NCBI GenBank assembly: GCA_963709645.1
Contig: CAVPXP010000007.1
Coordinates: 62,001 to 126,000 of the forward strand
Reading direction: 5' to 3'
Length of the DNA stretch: 64,000 nucleotides
Source of the DNA: DYRB01 sp963709645
Lineage (GTDB): Bacteria > Pseudomonadota > Gammaproteobacteria > Chromatiales > Chromatiaceae
Positions 60,510-64,000 of the stretch are shown here, one piece after another. The notes under the pieces were generated by a model, which made no database searches, was not told the DNA's origin, and saw only the letters and a program-made list of their open reading frames with translations. The position numbers were made by a program, and so were the translations under genes. Numbering within the stretch: position 1 is the first letter of the stretch; the number at the start of each line of letters is the position of its first letter.

Positions 60510-61763
60510 ATGACGGACCCGAACGACTGCTGTCAGACCAACCACCCACTGGCTGACATGGACCAGGCACTGGACCTGCTCCTGTCCCACGCCAAGCCCC
60601 TGACTGAGACGGAACGGGTCCCGCTCCTCGCGGGTCTGGGTCGGGTCCTGGCCGCGCCCCTGGTCAGCCCGATCGCCGTCCCGCCCTGGGACAACAGCGC
60701 CATGGACGGTTATGCCCTGCGTTCGGTGGACCTCGGCAGCGACGGGGCCAGGCTGAGGGTCGCCCAGCGCATTCCGGCCGGCCAGCGCGGCCTGGCCCTC
60801 GCCCCAGGCACCGCGGCCCGTATCTTCACCGGCGCCCCCATCCCGCCGGGTGCCGATGCCGTGGTGATGCAGGAGGTCTGCACGCAGGACGCCACCGGCA
60901 GTTGGGTCGAGGTCCCGGCCGGCATCGCCCCAGGTGTCAATATCCGGCTCGCCGGGGAGGACATCCGCCCGGGCGCCGAGGTGATCCCGGCCGGCGTTCG
61001 CCTGGACCCGCAACACTTGGGACTCGCCGCCTCCATCGGCGTCGCTGATCTAGCGGTCTTTCGCCGCGTGCGGGTGGCGGTACTCTCCAGCGGAGATGAG
61101 CTGGTCGACCCCGGCGAGCCCTTGGGTCCAGGCCAGATCTACAATTCCAACCGTTATACCCTGTGCGCCCTGGTCGCTGCCCTGGGCTGCGAGGTCGTCG
61201 ACCTCGGCATCGTCCCGGACACCCTGGATTCCACCATTGGCGCCCTGTCCGAGGCGGCCGCCCAGGCCGATCTGATCCTGGCCAGCGGCGGGGTGTCGGT
61301 GGGTGAGGAGGATCACGTCAAGCCCGCGGTTGAGCACCTGGGGACCCTGGAGCTTTGGCAGATCGCCATGCGTCCGGGCAAGCCCCTCGCCTTCGGGTAC
61401 GTGGCCGGGACGCCCTTCATCGGCAGCCCCGGAAACCCGGTCTCCTTGTTCGTCACCGCCTGTCTTTTCGCAAGGCCCTTCATCCTGCTCCAGCAGGGTG
61501 TTAGCGGATCGGTGCGGCCACCGGCCCTGAGGGTGCGCGCGGGCTTCGATTGGCCCAGGCCAGACACGCGCCGCGAGCTTCACCGCGCTCGCCTCGAGAT
61601 GGGGCCGGAGGGCGACCTGGAGGTCCAGGTCCACCCTAGCCGTTCCTCTGGAGTTCTGTCGTCTGTGACCTGGGCCAACGGTTTGGCCGTCATCACAGAA
61701 GGCCGGGTCCTGCGCCGCGGGGACACCCTCCCCTTCATTCCCTTCAGCGAATTGCTCCGATGA
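60510..61763 (+). CDS. moeA: Molybdopterin molybdenumtransferase MoeA
   Basis: The 417-residue protein inserts molybdenum into adenylylated molybdopterin. It has the N-terminal WDNSAMDGYALRS motif near residue 60, the GAPIPPGADAVVMQE block, LSSGDELVDPGEPLGPGQIY and the SNRYTLCALVAALGCEVVDL stretch. The MPT-binding domain carries LASGGVSVGEEDHVKPAVEH and FIGSPGNPVSLFVTACLFA. A GTG at 60501 is an alternative start; I prefer the ATG at 60510. Its stop overlaps the moaD start by 4 bp (ATGA). Confidence 0.95.
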   Translation: MTDPNDCCQTNHPLADMDQALDLLLSHAKPLTETERVPLLAGLGRVLAAPLVSPIAVPPWDNSAMDGYALRSVDLGSDGARLRVAQRIPAGQRGLALAPGTAARIFTGAPIPPGADAVVMQEVCTQDATGSWVEVPAGIAPGVNIRLAGEDIRPGAEVIPAGVRLDPQHLGLAASIGVADLAVFRRVRVAVLSSGDELVDPGEPLGPGQIYNSNRYTLCALVAALGCEVVDLGIVPDTLDSTIGALSEAAAQADLILASGGVSVGEEDHVKPAVEHLGTLELWQIAMRPGKPLAFGYVAGTPFIGSPGNPVSLFVTACLFARPFILLQQGVSGSVRPPALRVRAGFDWPRPDTRRELHRARLEMGPEGDLEVQVHPSRSSGVLSSVTWANGLAVITEGRVLRRGDTLPFIPFSELLR

Positions 61764-62014
61764 TCCACATTCTTTACTTCGCTCGACTGCGTGAGCAAGT
61801 CGGCACGGCTGGGGAGGAAATTCCCAGCGGACCCGATTCGGCTACCGTGGCGGACCTCGCCAAGACACTGCGTCGGCGCGGGGGCACCTGGGCCGACGCA
61901 TTTGGCGTTGACCAGTCTGTGCTCGCCGCTGTCAACCAGGAGCTGGCGTGCGGGGAAACCCCGGTCGCAGACGGCGACGAGGTGGCCTTCTTCCCTCCTG
62001 TGACCGGGGGCTGA
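61760..62014 (+). CDS. moaD: Molybdopterin synthase sulfur carrier subunit MoaD
   Basis: The 84-residue beta-grasp protein ends in PVTGG, the Gly-Gly terminus that is thiocarboxylated and donates sulfur to precursor Z. The N terminus MIHILYFARLREQVGTAGEE and the end DGDEVAFFPPVTGG are family hallmarks. Its partner moaE is not in the window, unlike the usual moaD-moaE order. It overlaps moeA by 4 bp. Confidence 0.92.
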   Translation: MIHILYFARLREQVGTAGEEIPSGPDSATVADLAKTLRRRGGTWADAFGVDQSVLAAVNQELACGETPVADGDEVAFFPPVTGG

Positions 62015-62104
62015 AGGCCCGAGACCTCGTCCCCAACCTGGCGATTGCCACCGCACTCAAATAGTCACGCAGACAAGGGCCCTCCCCCATTCGCGGTCAA
62101 GCGG

Positions 62105-62326
62105 TCAGGGGCCGTCTGCGTCTGAGCCCGTCGGTTTCCCGGAGATGGTCATCTTGTGCCGAGTCACCTGGGATGAGGACATGAAGTCACGCATGGCAAG
62201 GGCAGTGACGCGGATCAGCTCCTCCCGGTGGGGATAGGCGGCGATCTGCTCCGCCGTCCAGTCCTCCAGGGCCGCCTCTAAAGTCGCTCCATTGAACACG
62301 AAGACCCTGTCGTTGAAGTTCGCCAT
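62105..62326 (-). CDS. Short hypothetical protein
   Basis: The 73-residue product (MANFNDRVFVFNGATLEAAL, then DWTAEQIAAYPHREELIRVT) has amino acid composition of a real soluble protein, with a helix in its second half. I recognise no domain. It lies between moaD and the phosphotransferase gene, on the opposite strand to both, 39 bp from the latter's start. Confidence 0.5.
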   Translation of the reverse strand: MANFNDRVFVFNGATLEAALEDWTAEQIAAYPHREELIRVTALAMRDFMSSSQVTRHKMTISGKPTGSDADGP

Positions 62327-62364
62327 CGTCTGCCTGTCCGGATCCGAGTCGTTATAGTCAACGC

Positions 62365-63474
62365 ATGACCGCGAAAGAGCCGGAATTGTACGACGCCGCG
62401 ACCTTGCTTGCCCTGGCGGAGGGGTTTGCCATCGCAGGTACGCCGATCTCAGTCGCGCCGCTGGGCCAGGGGCTGATCAACGCCACCTTCGCGCTGGACA
62501 CAGACGCCGCTCGCTACGTCTTGCAACGGATCAATGGGCAGGTCTTTCCGCGCCCCGAGCGCATCATGGCCAACCTGGGCGTCTTGGCCCGACACCTCGC
62601 GCGCCAGCCCAGCCCGGGGATCGCAATCCCAGCACCGATCCCTCGGCGCGACGGGGCCGGCTTCGCTGTCGATTCCGACGGCAACCTCTGGCGGCTCATG
62701 GAGCGTATCCCCGACGCGGTGAACCTGCCACGGGTCGAGACCCAGGCCCAGGGGTTTGAGGTCGGCTTCGCACTCGGACGTTTCCACCGCCTGGTGGCGG
62801 ACCTTGACCCGAGCCTGCTGGCCGTGACGCTACCGGGATTCCACGTCACCCAGGGCTACCTGGCACAGCTCGACCGCGTCCTGGCGGAACATCCCCAGAG
62901 CCCTGTGGGCGCGGACCTGACCCATTGCCTGGTGGAGATCGAGCGCCGCCGCGGCCTGGCCGGGGCCTTGGATAGCGCGTTCCGGGCCGGGCAGATCCCG
63001 CTCCGCGTCACCCACGGGGACCCCAAGCTCGACAATATCCTCTTCCACCGGGGGGACGGCCGGGCCCTCGGGCTCATCGATCTGGACACCGTCCAGCCGG
63101 GACTGGTCCAGCACGACCTGGGCGACTGCTTGCGCTCCTGCTGCAACCGCCAGGGGGAGTCTGCCCTGGCGGAGGCGGGGGCGCGCTTCGATCTTGACGT
63201 CTGCCGACCCATCCTCGCCGGCTACGCTCAGGAGACCCAAGACATTCTGGGCCCAGCGGACGTGGCGGCCCTTTATGACGGGGTTCGCCTCATCCCCTTC
63301 GAGCTCGGCGTGCGCTTCCTCAGCGACCACCTCGCGGGGGACCGCTACTTCCGGGTGCGGGCCCGGGGTGAGAACCTGGCCAAAGCCCTCACCCAGTTTG
63401 CCCTGACCGCCGATATCGAGCGTCAAGGAGAAACCATCCGCGCCCTCATCCACGATGCCTTCGGCTTGCGCTGA
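62365..63474 (+). CDS. Aminoglycoside/sugar phosphotransferase (APH fold)
   Basis: The 369-residue protein has the APH/choline-kinase fold. The N lobe contains GQGLINATFAL and YVLQRINGQVFPRPERIMAN. The catalytic loop HGDPKLDNILFHR lies near residue 217 with the Brenner-type HxDxxxxN pattern, and the metal-binding LIDLDTVQPGLV near residue 235 completes the site. The phrase RINGQVFPRPERIMANL resembles N-acetylhexosamine kinases and related sugar kinases. It phosphorylates a small molecule, probably a sugar; the substrate is unknown. The start is the ATG at 62365. Confidence 0.85.
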   Translation: MTAKEPELYDAATLLALAEGFAIAGTPISVAPLGQGLINATFALDTDAARYVLQRINGQVFPRPERIMANLGVLARHLARQPSPGIAIPAPIPRRDGAGFAVDSDGNLWRLMERIPDAVNLPRVETQAQGFEVGFALGRFHRLVADLDPSLLAVTLPGFHVTQGYLAQLDRVLAEHPQSPVGADLTHCLVEIERRRGLAGALDSAFRAGQIPLRVTHGDPKLDNILFHRGDGRALGLIDLDTVQPGLVQHDLGDCLRSCCNRQGESALAEAGARFDLDVCRPILAGYAQETQDILGPADVAALYDGVRLIPFELGVRFLSDHLAGDRYFRVRARGENLAKALTQFALTADIERQGETIRALIHDAFGLR

Positions 63475-63488
63475 CCCAGCCGCCCCTC

Positions 63489-64000
63489 ATGACCCTCTCG
63501 ATCCGCACCAAGCTCTTCCTCGCCCTGCTCGGGACCGGAACCCTGCTGGTAGCGGCCATGCTCGCCTTCATGACCTGGACCTTCGAGCGGGGCCTGGTCG
63601 AGCTGGTCCAGGGACGTGAACAGCGTCAGATCGCTGCCATTGCCGAGCGCCTGGCAGAGGTCTATCGCCGCGATGGAAGTTGGGAACTACTACGCAGCGA
63701 CCGCCGACTATGGGTCGCCACGCTGTTCGGGCGCGAGGGCGGTGCTGGCCCCGGCATGGGGGCACGCGTGCCGGGACAAGGTCGGGGCCCGCATTGGCGC
63801 CAGCGCGACCTATTGCAGCCAGGCGTCTGGCCCCCTGCGCGGGCACTGGGGCCGCTGCCGGCGGACGCCACGCCCCAGCCCGTGGAGCTGCGCCTGATGC
63901 TACTGGACGCAGCCGGCGATATCGTTTACGGGCGGCCCCAGCTCCTCCCCGGGACCAGCCGCTTCCCCGTGGAGATCGACGGGGTCAAGATCGGTGAGCT
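63489..64000 (+). CDS. Sensor histidine kinase, BaeS-like, N-terminal part
   Basis: The gene continues beyond the right edge; 170 residues are visible. It begins MTLSIRTKLFLALLGTGTLL with a membrane helix near residues 8-29. FMTWTFERGLVELVQGREQR follows, then a periplasmic sensor domain with GSWELLRSDRRLW near residue 62. These match the N terminus of BaeS-type envelope-stress kinases (SFERGFxxY, NWRFLRNN). The kinase core lies outside the window. The start ATG at 63489 is 12 bp after the phosphotransferase stop, suggesting an operon. Because the catalytic domains are unseen, the call rests on this N-terminal resemblance. Confidence 0.7.
   Translation, partial: MTLSIRTKLFLALLGTGTLLVAAMLAFMTWTFERGLVELVQGREQRQIAAIAERLAEVYRRDGSWELLRSDRRLWVATLFGREGGAGPGMGARVPGQGRGPHWRQRDLLQPGVWPPARALGPLPADATPQPVELRLMLLDAAGDIVYGRPQLLPGTSRFPVEIDGVKIGE

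Overview
The window is about 64 kb of mostly GC-rich DNA that looks like a gammaproteobacterial chromosome. It most resembles the Chromatiales (purple sulfur bacteria and relatives). The reasons are a hoxFUYHW bidirectional [NiFe] hydrogenase without a separate hoxE, which is the Hox2 layout known from Thiocapsa; gammaproteobacterial housekeeping genes (prmB, hflD-mnmA, tex, moeA/moaB, dgkA, ibpA-type hsp20, a BaeS-like kinase); and a glycine cleavage system with split GcvPA/GcvPB. No photosynthesis gene lies in the window, so the lifestyle is inferred.

Layout. 1-2.8 kb: the N-terminal part of prmB, an orphan VgrG-tail-like gene and a large membrane protein. 3.1-11.9 kb: a lower-GC block that I read as an integron gene-cassette array without an integrase. 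It holds about ten cassettes, all on the minus strand, separated by attC-like sites, and its distal end is cut by an IS4-type transposase remnant. The cassettes encode two HNH nucleases, a TerB-like protein paired with a large membrane protein, small membrane or lipoproteins and several broken genes. 12-20 kb: acnA, hflD, mnmA, an unknown gene and a polysaccharide flippase, all on the minus strand and most of them frameshifted. 20-27 kb: a secreted protein, an hsp20 with a very clear ROSE-type RNA thermometer, and the hydrogenase operon hoxFUYHW. 27-30 kb: a GGYGPGY-repeat secreted protein, an OsmC protein and two genes interrupted by in-frame stops. 30.5-34 kb: two overlapping SPFH genes with vault-like N-terminal repeats. 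34-45.9 kb: an orphan sensor kinase, a class V aminotransferase, a nickel/cobalt ECF transporter (plausibly serving the hydrogenase), a heme-type sensor protein, a PATAN-type protein, a periplasmic rhodanese, a polyphosphate:AMP phosphotransferase ending in a 217-bp tandem duplication, and a diguanylate cyclase. 46-54 kb: tex, a phosphopantetheinyl transferase, an RRM protein, two glycosyltransferases and a zinc-ribbon protein. 54-64 kb: gcvT-gcvH-gcvPA-tpx-gcvPB-dgkA, then moaB-moeA-moaD, a sugar-kinase-like phosphotransferase and the start of a BaeS-like kinase.

How the genes fit together. HoxFU forms the diaphorase, HoxYH the hydrogenase, and HoxW processes HoxH. The nickel ECF transporter can supply the metal. 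The Gcv proteins form three of the four parts of the glycine cleavage system. The Moa/Moe genes belong to molybdenum cofactor synthesis.

Quality caveat. Many conserved genes carry frameshifts or single in-frame stops although their protein sequence is otherwise well preserved (acnA alone has about six shifts). Sequencing or assembly indels are a serious alternative to true pseudogenes, and every 'broken gene' call here should be read with that in mind.
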